From contig JNVV01000018.1 of the NCBI GenBank assembly GCA_000733355.1, positions 1 to 64,000 of the forward strand: a DNA stretch of 64,000 nt, in the 5' to 3' direction. This DNA comes from Falciphora oryzae. Taxonomy: Eukaryota > Ascomycota > Sordariomycetes > Magnaporthales > Magnaporthaceae. How positions within the stretch are numbered: the stretch's first letter is position 1; the number at the start of each line of letters is the position of its first letter. Positions 32,422 through 43,293 of the stretch are shown piece after piece. Below the pieces are notes generated by a model that saw only the letters and a list, made by a program, of their open reading frames with translations, did no database searches and had not been told where the DNA came from. Both the position numbers and the translations under genes were made by a program.

Positions 32422-35400
32422 CTTGAAATGTGTGTTGCTGTGCTGTTGTGTGTTCGTACAGAGCCGGGTTTGTCGGCTGAAGGAAGGTCGGTTGGTGGGT
32501 ATTCGATCCGCGAATATGAAAATACAGAAAAAACTTTTAAGGACTAGAGACTAAGGTCGACGATAATGGAAGAGCGCGCGGCGCAGGTCGAAGGACGAAT
32601 AGGTAGTATGGTGGTGGTATCAAACAGCAGCCTGCTGCACGCCAACGTCGAATGAAATCGCCAAGAGGTAACGGCGAGGAAAGTTGAGAAAAGAAAGAAA
32701 ACGCAGAGGGGTATCTTGATAAAGAAGGCTGAATGGGAAGAACAGCCAGGAACAGTCACCAGCACGAGTCGGCCGTGGGGTATTTACACTCTCTCGCCGG
32801 CCATCGGGCCCGCGGCGGGCGAGGCATGCACTCAAACCCCCGGTCCACACCGTCCATCTCCAAGGTTGGGCGCGCATCGACATAGAGGCATGGGTGTTCC
32901 TGGTAGGGCGATGACGGCCCTGCTCGTTTGCTTTGCGTCGCGCCTGTTTGAGTGGGAGCCGCGCGTGTACGTCGTACGTACGGATACGAGAGCCCCCCAT
33001 GTGGGCGTCCGACAACCCTTCTTTGGAAGAAAACCGTCGAGATCGCAGGCGCGCGTGGGCTGCTGTCGAAACCCCTGGCACCACCTGCCGTGGCACCTGG
33101 GCGTCAGTGCGCTTGTTGTTTCTGGCGGGAGAATGACACGGGGGAGGATCAACTGTCGCCAGGGGTGGTCGCCCAGTAAGCTGCACGACATTTAGTGGAG
33201 AGGGAAACAAACACTCCACTATGTGTTTCCTGTTTGGGGAATTCTACGGAGTGTTTTTTTCTGTTTGCTCGCTTGATCGCTTGCTTGCATCTGACAGCCG
33301 CGGGGTTTCCCTGCCAGGCGTGCCTAGGCATCAATGGGGTTTATGGGGATTTTGAGGATATGCAGGCAAATGCACATCCAACATCACGCACCTCTGTATC
33401 TGCCACAAACAGCGTCTACAAACAAGTGATCCTCCTTTTTCCTTTTCTCTTTTTTTCCCAGACCTAGCCGGCGTTTAGAAGCAAGTCACAAGCGCGAGAG
33501 CCCCAAATCCCCAACTGCCCACGCGCGCGTCGCTTTCGTCGCTTTCCATACCACCAGCGCTCGCCCACACAGACCCCGCGACTCGGGCCCAAAAGAGCAA
33601 TCCGCAATCAACAGCGCCATTTTACCCCACCACCGTGCGCACAGTGGACGCCCGCCATATTGCGTCCCCAACGCTGATGGCAGTGCGCAAAACTCTAACT
33701 CCCACACGTTACAGGCCTCGTTGCTTCGTTTCCTCGTCAACTACCACCTCACCTGGGCCGTCTGCCCACCAACAGACCCCCATCTCTTCTCCCAAACGGG
33801 ATGTGGGCATGCAGTTTCGGGAAGGATGACGATTACCATCCCTGCCTGTCAAAAAGTTTACGATGGGGTTAGGCTCGGGCTTGGATCCGGGGTCGGCGCA
33901 TGTGTTCTCTACCCTGACGTGATCCCCGTTCGTTTCCTTTTCCCCAATGTCGTTCGTCTAGACGCGAGCGCCCCAGCTGTGCCGAGCTTTGCACAACTGT
34001 ACGTCAACCCCCCGGCCCATGCGCTTGCTTCGCCACCAGCAATTAGCTTCATCCCATGTGTTCGTGGCTTGTACCTGGTTTGCCGTTAGACGAAGGCGGC
34101 CCGTGGGAGGTTATCTCGTCAACGAGATAGGGCGATCTGGGTGGCAAATTTCGGGCTGGGTCGCAGCCCAACGAAAGCCTCCTCTCTCTCCCCTCGTGCT
34201 CCCTCACCGCCATGCCCACTCTCGACGCCCTCGTCGTCGTCCACTTTCCCCCTCGGTGGGGAGAGGACCAGCGCAGAAAGCGAAAAACACGTGGGAACTG
34301 GTTGATTCGAGGGGCTTCGACTACTATTTTCGGGAGCCTCGGCAATGCCAAGTCGAAACAAGTTCTCTTCCCCAGACCTAGCTGGGTAGCTTGGTAGTTC
34401 AGAAGAGGCCGCGAACCAGCGACCCGAAGAGACCCAACACCCCTGATTGGCACCCAACACGACGCAGGTACGTAGCAGTCGTGCCTGTATGTAGGTAGTG
34501 CCTGAGCACACGTCGATGACTGGGTGTCTGGCGTTTCCTGCCAAGAATGGGCGCATTGTTTCTCGTTGCGTACCTGAATGCGATCGCAATCCCACCTCTG
34601 CCCTGTCCCGCAATCCCAGCCTGGGCGGGCGTGATCCCTGTCCCTTCAAGTCCCGAGTCAAGCTTAATGTGTATGCGCAAAAGTCAATCCCCATTTAGAC
34701 TTTTTCTTTCTCTACCATTTTCCTGTCATTTTTTCCTTCTTGGGCCACGCACAGACGACGGCGAGCACACCAGAGTAGCACGGGCGCAACGTTGGGGTTG
34801 TGGATAGTGTCATTGCGCCAAGAGTCAGTCACCTGATATGCCTGGGCGCTTTTGCGCAGACCGCGGTTTTCTTTTTCACGTGGCAATGCGGACTGACGTG
34901 CACAAAAATCACGGTCATTGAGGCGCCCTCGTGCGGTCATGGAGGGTGAAATGCCCGTCGCCGTGAGCAGAGAGGCTTCGTGGTTTTTAGGCGCGTGAGT
35001 GCTGCGTGCGAACGAGGACTGCCTGTTCGTGCGAGCAGTTACCTCCACGTCAAGCAAGGACGGCATCTGGAGCCGGTGATGCCAGTGCACCGCCGACCAA
35101 CTCATCCTCGCGGCACCGACCCCCAGGCTCGTCGACGAGAAATTGTGCACATTCTCCAACAGGCGCCAAGCGCTCGAGCCTCCTGTCTACTTCGTGACAA
35201 ACTTTCGTTTCCTGCATCGTCTTAACAGCAGGTTCCTCACTTAGTGGTCAGGTACCATCGACCACCCCACGCAGCATCAAGGAGCTGCTCTGTCACGGGC
35301 AAGCGAGATGATGGGGATTAAACAGAAATAAGCATTCTCCTCTTCGTCAAAGCGTTTTCGATGGAAAGTTCATCGTCGTCGTCGAAGATTCTGAAACCTC

Positions 35401-37471
35401 GACTGCGCGCGGGCACGAGGCCGAGTGAGATGTTTCAAGGCGTCGTGATGGGCCTGGCTTCAGGGACGGCGCGACCTGTGGGATCTTTCCCCAAGGGGAT
35501 ATTCGCAGTCGAGCCCGTTCCCGGTTCGTCCGGTAGATGGGATGCCCACTTAAGCTTGATACGGGCTCGGGTTCCTCGGACATTTTCCGTCCCAACTGCT
35601 GCTGACACGGGATAATCCGTCACATGGCATTGTGCCGGGGGATTTGTGATTGATCCTTGGGTTTGTGCAAGGGCCCCAGCTAGCGCATACCCGTAGTGCA
35701 TCCGTCACCTTTGCGGCATCCCGCTGTTCGGATCATCGGATCATCGGGGTGAAGTTCAAAAAAGAGGCATTAGACCGCTTGCCAGTATTACCTCTGTTAT
35801 TTTGCCCAGCGACTGCACAGTCGGGCGACTTCCCTATTCTGGAGTCTGGCCGTTTTCACCACCGGAAAAAAGGTTGCTAGCCGCGGGGTGGCGAGGTGCG
35901 GCCCGGGAAACCTTATCTTTGTTCGGGCAAGCCCAGCTTCGGACAGTGTGCTGTATTGGGACAGACCTCCATGCAAGCCCGGCCCAACAGCTTGCATTCG
36001 CTTTCAAGTACAAATGCAGCCCCGCGTCAAGAACCAAGCGCATCAAATTTATTTTTCTGCTTTTTTCTTTTCCTTCTCGATCTGCATAGTACACCCATAG
36101 ACCCATCCGTCGACTTTCCGTTCTCACTTGAGAGGATTGGTGTTCAAGGTAATGTGATCCATGGTATGGTCCCGATCTACTTATGCGATCGGACATACGA
36201 TGCATAGGATGAACACGCAGGGAGCCGCTTCAAACGCGGTGTTATGAGATCTCACAGCTTTATGAGATATTTAGAAATCCAAACGTGCGTATATCGAATT
36301 TCAAAACGTCACCAGTCCTTACATTTCTGCTTTCTCCTTCCCTTCCCGTCATCCCCTACCGTCTCCTGCCCCTCCATACCCCCAAGCCCTGTTCTTGGAC
36401 GCAAATGTGGTTGTTTCGAGATACGCAACTAGCCTGCTAATTCGCTCCCAGAGATAGCTTTTCATCGCTGTGGAAAACACCAGAACCGTTTATGTGTCCA
36501 AGCTATATCTCGTGGACAACGCCCTTTTACACACTTTCTCGACCAAAAACGAAATGGCTGCAAGCTGCCTTGCAGCTCCATGCAGAAATATTGGAAAGTC
36601 CCAGTGAATCGAGGATGACCAGCTTATGGTTTCTATTCTAGCCTGACTCCTTCTCCTGCTTGACTCTATTCTATGGTAGATCTCACGTGCAAAAACCCGT
36701 GCCTTTTCCTGGCCCGTGTCCAAGCACCTGTCTTCTGGGGGTCTCCACCTGCTTTGTGGCAGCACCCGGAATCGTGCCATGATCGGCTCTAACCAATTCG
36801 CCCGGGAAAACAAGCTTAGGTGCCTAACCGCATCCAGACCCCGACATCATAACGGCCACGTCGAAAAATGGTCGGTAGACACTAGTCTTGCAAGACGTGC
36901 GGCTCCTGTGTGGCTCGTCCGCGGTGCATTGGTCAGGCCCCTCGGAGCCCTGCTGGCCGATTGGTCAGACCTTTGCGGCCTCACTCTCTTTTTGGCGCGT
37001 ATGCAATGCGGGAGGCCGGCCGGGTCCACGGCCAACGGTGCAATGACTGGTAGAGGGCCTGGGTCGGTTACTGACCAGGCTCCTCCAGGCACCCACCCGT
37101 TGGGACGTGTAAAGCTGCCCGCCCTTTGGCCTGCAATTCTTCCCAAGTCGATCCGCTTCTACCATAATCCCTAGGCCATAAATATTGGCTCTCGCAAACG
37201 GCCACCTCCCTGCGACAGTCCCTTCGTTTATCGCGCCCATTCTGTGCATCTCGTGCGACAAACCCGACTTCCATCGCTCACAAAGCCAAGCTCAGGCCCC
37301 CACGGCCCACCATCGCAGAGTCTACCCCACAGCGGCTTAAACTGGACCCCAGCCCACCTCGCCCATCACCCTCTCACTCTCCCGCTCGTTTCGACGACCC
37401 AAGACAGGCTTCCAGATTGGCGACGCGACCCATCCTCGGCAATCACCTCGAGACCGCCAACTGCCAGTGAA
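32422..37471. other. 5-kb gene-free stretch
   Basis: No coding region could be supported on either strand. Short frames (up to 199 codons) are shadows of one another with no domain, signal peptide or spliced partner. Pyrimidine-rich tracts around 33430-33460, 34690-34740 and 36050-36080 could be promoter or leader segments of unrecognised small genes. Confidence 0.4.
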
Positions 37472-38102
37472 ATGGAAGTTATCAAGGCCATCGCCGCCTG
37501 CTTCGGCAGCACCGATCCCGAGGATGCCCGCCCCCAGGCGAGCGAGAAGACCCAAGCCCGAGCGCTAGGCGGTGCTCGCTCCGCGCAAGAGATCTCTGCC
37601 GAAGTGATCGAGATCCTTCGCACCGCCGAGAAGAACGGCCCGGCACTGCAGCGTCGGATCCAGGATGCCGTCGGCGAGCAGGGCTGGACGGAGAACATTG
37701 CCCGCGCCATCGTCGCCGGCCTCGAGTCCGTCATCAAGGAGGGACGAGAGAAGTTGGGACCGCCTCTGGCCGAGGCCATCGACAAGGCTGAGGAGGCTGC
37801 TAAGGCCGTTTTCACCTTTTCCAAGGAGCATCCCTACCTCGTCGCCGGCTTCGTTACCATCGTCGCCGTCGGCGTGCTTGTCCTCGTGGCACCGTGGGCG
37901 GTGGAGGCGCTTGGTTTTGGCGAGTTGGGACCTATCGCCGGTGAGTTTTTCTGTTAGGCTTTTGCTTTTCGGATGTGCATGGGCTGACGGATCTGCAGAC
38001 ACATTCGCGTCTTGGTGGCAATCTACGTATGCCGGATTCGTTCCCAAAGGCTCTTTGTTCAGCTTTTTCCAGCGGCTGGGCATGATCTGGGGCCGAGCTT
38101 GA
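37472..38102 (+). CDS. ISG12/IFI6-like small membrane protein
   Basis: Exons 37472-37940 and 37999-38102, joined over a 58-bp intron (GTGAGT...CTGAC...CTGCAG), give 190 residues. An N-terminal soluble part is predicted helical (SAQEISAEVIEILRTAEKNG, WTENIARAIVAGLESVIKEG). A hydrophobic segment (LVAGFVTIVAVGVLVLVAPW) follows, then LGFGELGPIAD and a C-terminal WWQSTYAGFVPKGSLFSFFQ ending near WG. This end matches fungal members of the interferon-induced 6-16 (IFI6/ISG12) family, in which Gly-rich helices insert into membranes, in animals those of mitochondria. The start was taken at the first ATG after a long in-frame leader that reads through untranslated sequence. Confidence 0.75.
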
Positions 38103-38759
38103 AGGGATAGTAGCACTTCGACATCATAACCCAACGATGTCTCGGCAGCCCAAACCCCCAATACCGGACCACTGTCGCGGCACCATCAGGCTTTTGAGTA
38201 ACATATATCCATCGTCTGTTGGCATGCCCCACCGCCATTTATACCTCGGTTTGCCCTCACATCCCCATCACTCTCCTAAAGGAAGCTCAGAATAATATTA
38301 TGGGCAAACTTGAGCTTCTTTGTACTATGGCTCGGAATCCTTGGAGGTTGGCAGGTGAAAGGGACGCCAGGGCTCAGGGCTAGAGAATAACTTGGGATGG
38401 CTTCGTAGATTCCAACACAGTCTGCTCGTTGATTTCTACCTAGGTGACCTACATGATGAAACTCTGCAATTGCATTTCATCCTTCTTGAAGCTTCCTTCG
38501 ATTTCCCCAGACTGCCAAATCGATCGGTATCCAGGCAAACAAACCACCTTGAGATCGAGGCCCTTTGTCTTCCGCAGTCAGGATGACGACTGCCCCAGAG
38601 ATATCCCCATCCTGTGGTCCTAAGCGGAGCAGCCGCTGATACTTTCCCACGGGAAGTCATCCGCCCCGAACTTTATGTCGATCGTGTCTTCCGATGGACT
38701 CTTGATCATCAAAGGCACATCGGCGCCATAACGTGGAGCACGGAATCGTCCTTGCCCAG
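38103..38759. other. Intergenic, converging genes
   Basis: 3' flanks of the ISG12-like and patatin-like genes. Nothing else seen. Confidence 0.5.
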
Positions 38760-41700
38760 TCATGATGCTGATGGCACCGGCATCGAAACTCCAGAGCTGA
38801 AGATTCTCGGAGCCACAAACAAACCGTGCGTTTCTGAAGCTGGAGATCTTGCTACTAAAAGCTTTGGTAGTGTAGGAGGCCTCTCTGAAGCGGCATCGAA
38901 TGTGGCCTGAAGGTGTGTCAATGCGGGCTCAAAGCAGGGGTAATTAATCAAGGCAGGTTGCGTATGGGCTCGAGCATATCTGATGCCCCTGGCCTTTCCC
39001 AGGGCATTTACAATTGACATACCGTGTATGGCCCAGCCCCCGTCCTCGAGTGGCTTCGATGAGGCCTTATCGAAGTAGAATGTGGTTGATATGAGTCGCC
39101 GAACGACGCGCTCAATCGCCCCACCGAGGCTTTCTTGGTTCGGATTTTGCAGAGAGCCCCCTTGCAGGGCAGAAGCATCGTCGGCGTCAGGCAGCGGGGA
39201 CAGTTCATGACATAGCCGAATGTATCGATCCGGTTCCTGCTGTGATCTTTCCCCAAATGCCTCGCTCCACATGGCCTCTGTGCCAGCGCAACCTTTCGAG
39301 CTGGCTGAGGTTGCCGAAGTCTGGCGGCCACAGCCCACAGAAACAAGAATATCCGGTTGGCCGCTCGGCATGTGCGGCCAGAGAGATTGCCCCTCCAGGA
39401 GAGTCGCCTCAGCTGGACAGGCGAAGTCCTGAGCGCCGCCGATGTATGCAGAGTGGTCTGAACCCACATAATAGGGACCGAAGAAAGGTTCGAAAGAGGC
39501 AGTCGACGCTGCCGCTGCGATGACAGAGGAACAGCTGTCATATTTGTGCATTGTTGGTTTCTTCTGTGGTTTCTTAGGATCTTGACTTTGACCCTGATTG
39601 GTATCGGCAGCTTGTCGGCGGTAGTTTGTCAGGAGCACTCCCCCCGACCCCTTCCTAGTCGAGGTCACAAAGATTCGCATCGGGCCGCTTCCGTTGTCGG
39701 TCTTCTGTGACTAGAACTCGCGTTAACTGGCAAAACAAACTGGAATCAGAGGCTATGGGTAATTAATCTTACCAGGTACTCGGTCATTGGTTGGTTCGAA
39801 ATCTCATGTCCGAAGGCCTTGTAAATCTCCTCGTCGAGGCTATAGCGAGAGTAAGGAGGCTTCTGATACCTGAATAAGAAGCGGCCGATGTCCAACAGAA
39901 TTCCTTTCACGAAGACTCTGGGAACCGCTCTGTTGAACTCTCTGATGGCCTCGGAAACGTGCCATCCGCGGATTCCCAGTCCAAGAGCGTTGATTCCGCC
40001 AATACCAGTTCCCCCGACTAGGTCAAAGCAGCTCCGTACAGAAATCTCCTTCCCGAGAAGGTCTTGAATGGCGGCAAGAGCTTTGAGTTGCAAGATGCCC
40101 CTGACTCCCCCCTCGTCGAGGCTGAGGAGCCTTCGCCCGACGGTCTTGGGGAGGTTGAGGAACTGAAGAGGCGGGCTAAGCTGCTTGCCTCCCCCGGGGT
40201 GCTGATCGCAGAATTCGACAATGAACACCCTCTCGTCTTCTCCGCTCATCCTACCAATTTCAACTGCGCAGGATGGGCACACCCAGTGGCCGCAAGAGAG
40301 TCTCTCAGTGGCGCAGCATCGCATGCACCAGACGCAACTGGAGATGTTCTGAAGGTTCACACTTGGCACCAGATCGTGCAAGTCCCTGATTGCTTTCCTA
40401 TGAGCACTCCACGGGTCGGGCGGCTCTACGGCTTCGAGTTTGGCTATCTCGCGCGCTAGAGCGTAGCCCCATAGACCTCGAAACGTGTTCTCGAAGGATT
40501 GATCGAACGGGCCAGATCCAAAGCGGACACCATTCGCATCCTGATGCGAGCTCTTGGTGCCTTCATGGCCATGTGCTTGCTTGACGTTGACGCATACTCT
40601 TTCCCCGCCACGAGGGTCAGTCAGCGTGTAACCGCACGGCAAGGACCAGTCGACAAACTTGTGGAGGGTTGTCTGAGCAGCCTTCTCGTAGGAGCCGTCC
40701 CGTACCTCCTGGTGGGCAGGTGGGCGTTCGGATGCGTCGCTCGCGAAGATCTGGGAGAGGGGGAGCTTGATCGGAAACTGACGTCGATGATTGTCCATGG
40801 CAATTGTTGAGCAAATGGTCGGGACCGCGGCGTCCAGGAGTGTTTCGGCCAGAGATGTGCGGCTTGTCCCCTGGTTTCCGTGTTTCAAGGCTTTGAACGT
40901 TGCCCGTAAGAGCTCGAAGAAATTGCCCGAAAGCTCGACAGGAGAGGGGTTGACCCTGAACAACGTTTCTATAAAGTCGAACGACGCCGTCGACTTTGAA
41001 AAATGATCGAATGCGAGCCGGTATAGATGATGCTGCTGGTCTGAGGAGAGGAGCATGTTGGTGTCCTTTTTGGTACTGATTGCATTCTCCGTCAAGGAGC
41101 CGACCATCGCATAAAATTGCTCGAATTGTGTCTTCAGTCGTGATAGATTCCTGGCATCCGGAAGTCGAAGGAATTTCACCGCTGCGTAGGAATTCTCGAG
41201 GATGTCCTTGATGCTCCCGTGTGGCAGTTTGTAGCTGGCCAGCTCTTCCTTGCGGTTCCTTATCGACCCTTTGTCTTGCATCAGGTATGCATTCTCTTCG
41301 AGAATCTGGGCCATCGCTTCGTCGGAGCCCCATTCTTTGGTCCTCTCTGGGTTGCACTGGTTGATCAAGATGATGAGTGATGGAAGGGAAGTCCTGTTGG
41401 TGGAAGACATCTCCGCGTTCCGAGACCACTCGACGACCTTCTCCAGGATCTTGCCCATAGTCCTAGCGTTTGTTTCGGCCACGACGTACACGACAACATC
41501 AGAGATGCTGTAGACGAGCCTTGGGAAGAGCTTTTCTGTGGCCGTGGCGCGGCTGGGATCTGAACCGAGCGAGGTGATGCTGCGCCTTACGAACCTCATC
41601 GCGGAGTCAAATGTTTTCGTCATCCATTCCACGAGCTGCGCGGGGCTCTGTCGTACGTCATGCGGCGCCATTCCTTCGAGGTTTTGTATGAACCTAGCCT

Positions 41701-42554
41701 GACTGGCTGCAGCGGTCGAGTGATTCGCGGCCCCGAAGCCTTCACAGTCTGCATAAAGCAGGGGGCTTTCCGGGTTTCTCTTCGCCTCGATTGGGTCGTG
41801 GTAGAGGTGGATACCCGACGACGTCGGTATGAAAACCCCGCCTTCTCCGGCGACAGGGACCAAGATGTCACGTAGGTCTTCGGCGGTAATTGTCGAGTCC
41901 CACAAGTGACCTAGGAGCACCTGTATCACTGAACTCTTCCCAGCGCCCGTGTCGCCGACGAAGGATACCAGGCGAGGATAGTACTTCATGTCTTTATCCA
42001 CGGCTTGCTGTTGGACTTTCTTCCGGTGTTCTTCCATGAGATCTTGGAATCTCGGGCGCTCGTTGAACGAGAGTCCGCTGCCATTTGTGCTGGCAACCGA
42101 GAGCCAGAGGGTCTCCAGGTCGGGTTCATGCGGGTCATGCCGGTCGCCTCTCTGGGTTTGCTCATTGCTCGGAGTGGTGGGGGTAGCATCTGGACAGAAT
42201 ACACGGTGGAGCCGTTGGCTTCATGTTGACAAGGAGTCAGACGCTGCACTTCCTCATATCATCGTTGGTTTTTATGGATAGCCTGAGCACTTACAAAACA
42301 GGGGTGAGATCTTCCATCGGTGACCCCTGGATCGGCACCCGCTCATGCTCAGGGGGCCGTTTGGTATGCGGCCTTGGGAATGCCCAGCATTCGTCACAAA
42401 AGTCACGACCACAATTGCGACAGTGTGAGGTCGCTGGTTGCTTCTCTCCTTCGCTGCAATCGGCGCAAAGGCGCGGCCGGTTCGAGGATGATGTCTGCGT
42501 TCCACAAATCCCGCAACCGGCGGTCTCGTCGAGATAAGGTTCGAGGGCCGACAT
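38760..42554 (-). CDS. Zinc-finger / P-loop GTPase-like / patatin-like multidomain protein, patatin catalytic residues lost
   Basis: Exons 42554-42295, 42218-39773 and 39710-38760 (introns of 76 and 62 bp) keep one frame of 1,218 residues. Order: a Cys-rich zinc-binding segment (CGICGTQ, CADC, HCRNCGRDFCDECW, residues 14-65); a P-loop domain from about 165 with VGDTGAGKSSVIQ, a YADCEGFG block and LIILINQCNPE, resembling dynamin/AIG-type GTPases; a long helical linker; a RING-like cluster (CVWCMRCCATERLSCGHWVC, about 715-740); and a patatin-like domain from about 785. Its oxyanion loop reads LDEGGVRG, but the nucleophile elbow is GTGIGG where active enzymes have GTSTGG, and the dyad Asp region is YIGGAQ where YIDGA is usual. 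It is therefore probably a pseudo-lipase. Fungal proteins joining patatin to STAND or GTPase modules are NLR-like immune candidates; that role is inference. Confidence 0.75.
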
Positions 42555-42571
42555 TTCTGAGAGGGAGCGGA

Positions 42572-42597
42572 GGGTAGGGCGGGTAGGGCGGGTAGGG
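42572..42597 (+). repeat. G-quadruplex-type motif just upstream of the patatin-like gene
   Basis: Six GGG tracts separated by alternating TA and C loops, 18 bp before the ATG, with the G-rich strand being the template strand of the gene. Confidence 0.7.
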
Positions 42598-42803
42598 TGG
42601 TGTGTAGGGACGGTTGAGAACTAGGATGTGCAAAAATACAATAGAATAACAAGTACCATGCCTGGATGTGGGCGGAAAAGGTCAGAAGGCGACAGAAGCC
42701 CCGTAGGCGTGCTGTTTGCGCCAGTACGGTGGTTCGTTCAAGGGAAAGCCTTGGTCGGATTTCTCGAGCTTGAGTGAATAGGATGCGAGTGAGGGCAGTG
42801 GGA

Positions 42804-42914
42804 AGAGGGATGGAGTGGAAAGAGGGATGGAGTGGAAAGAGGGATGGAGTGGAAAGAGGGATGGAGTGGAAAGAGGGATGGAGTGGAAAGAGGGATGGAG
42901 TGGAAAGAGGGATA
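42804..42914 (+). repeat. 17-bp minisatellite, six units
   Basis: Six perfect head-to-tail copies of AGAGGGATGGAGTGGAA (42804-42905) and a partial seventh. It lies 250 bp upstream of the patatin-like start. The complementary strand is open in several frames only because of the repeat. Confidence 0.95.
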
Positions 42915-43293
42915 GACAAGAACGGTGGGAGCAAAGACCGCAACGGGGGAGGGGGGGAGGGGAGGCTCGCATCTCGTCAGGCTTCGGAAATGCATTTGAC
43001 GATGCCCAACGTGGTCCGGAAAAAACAAACCGGTGACAGCGCCGAGGAAAGCAGCCGAATCAATGATTGGTGACACAACATCCACGTTGAAGTGTGTGCT
43101 GCAAGCCTTACAGTCTTGCCTCGAGCCATGTTACCCTGCACGTAGGTAGAAGTGGTTACAGCGGGTCCTGGAGGGCAATAGGGGATGCCAGAAACAACCG
43201 AATCATAAAAGAGAATCACGACTCGACCTTCCACAAGACTAACACTAGGTAGCTAGGTACACACCCCAGCGACGAACAATCCAACCTTTATGC

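Noticed and set aside
32716..34700. Several 100-200 codon frames on both strands
   Set aside because: Mutually overlapping, no signal peptide, no domains and no spliced continuation, so they are not supported as genes.
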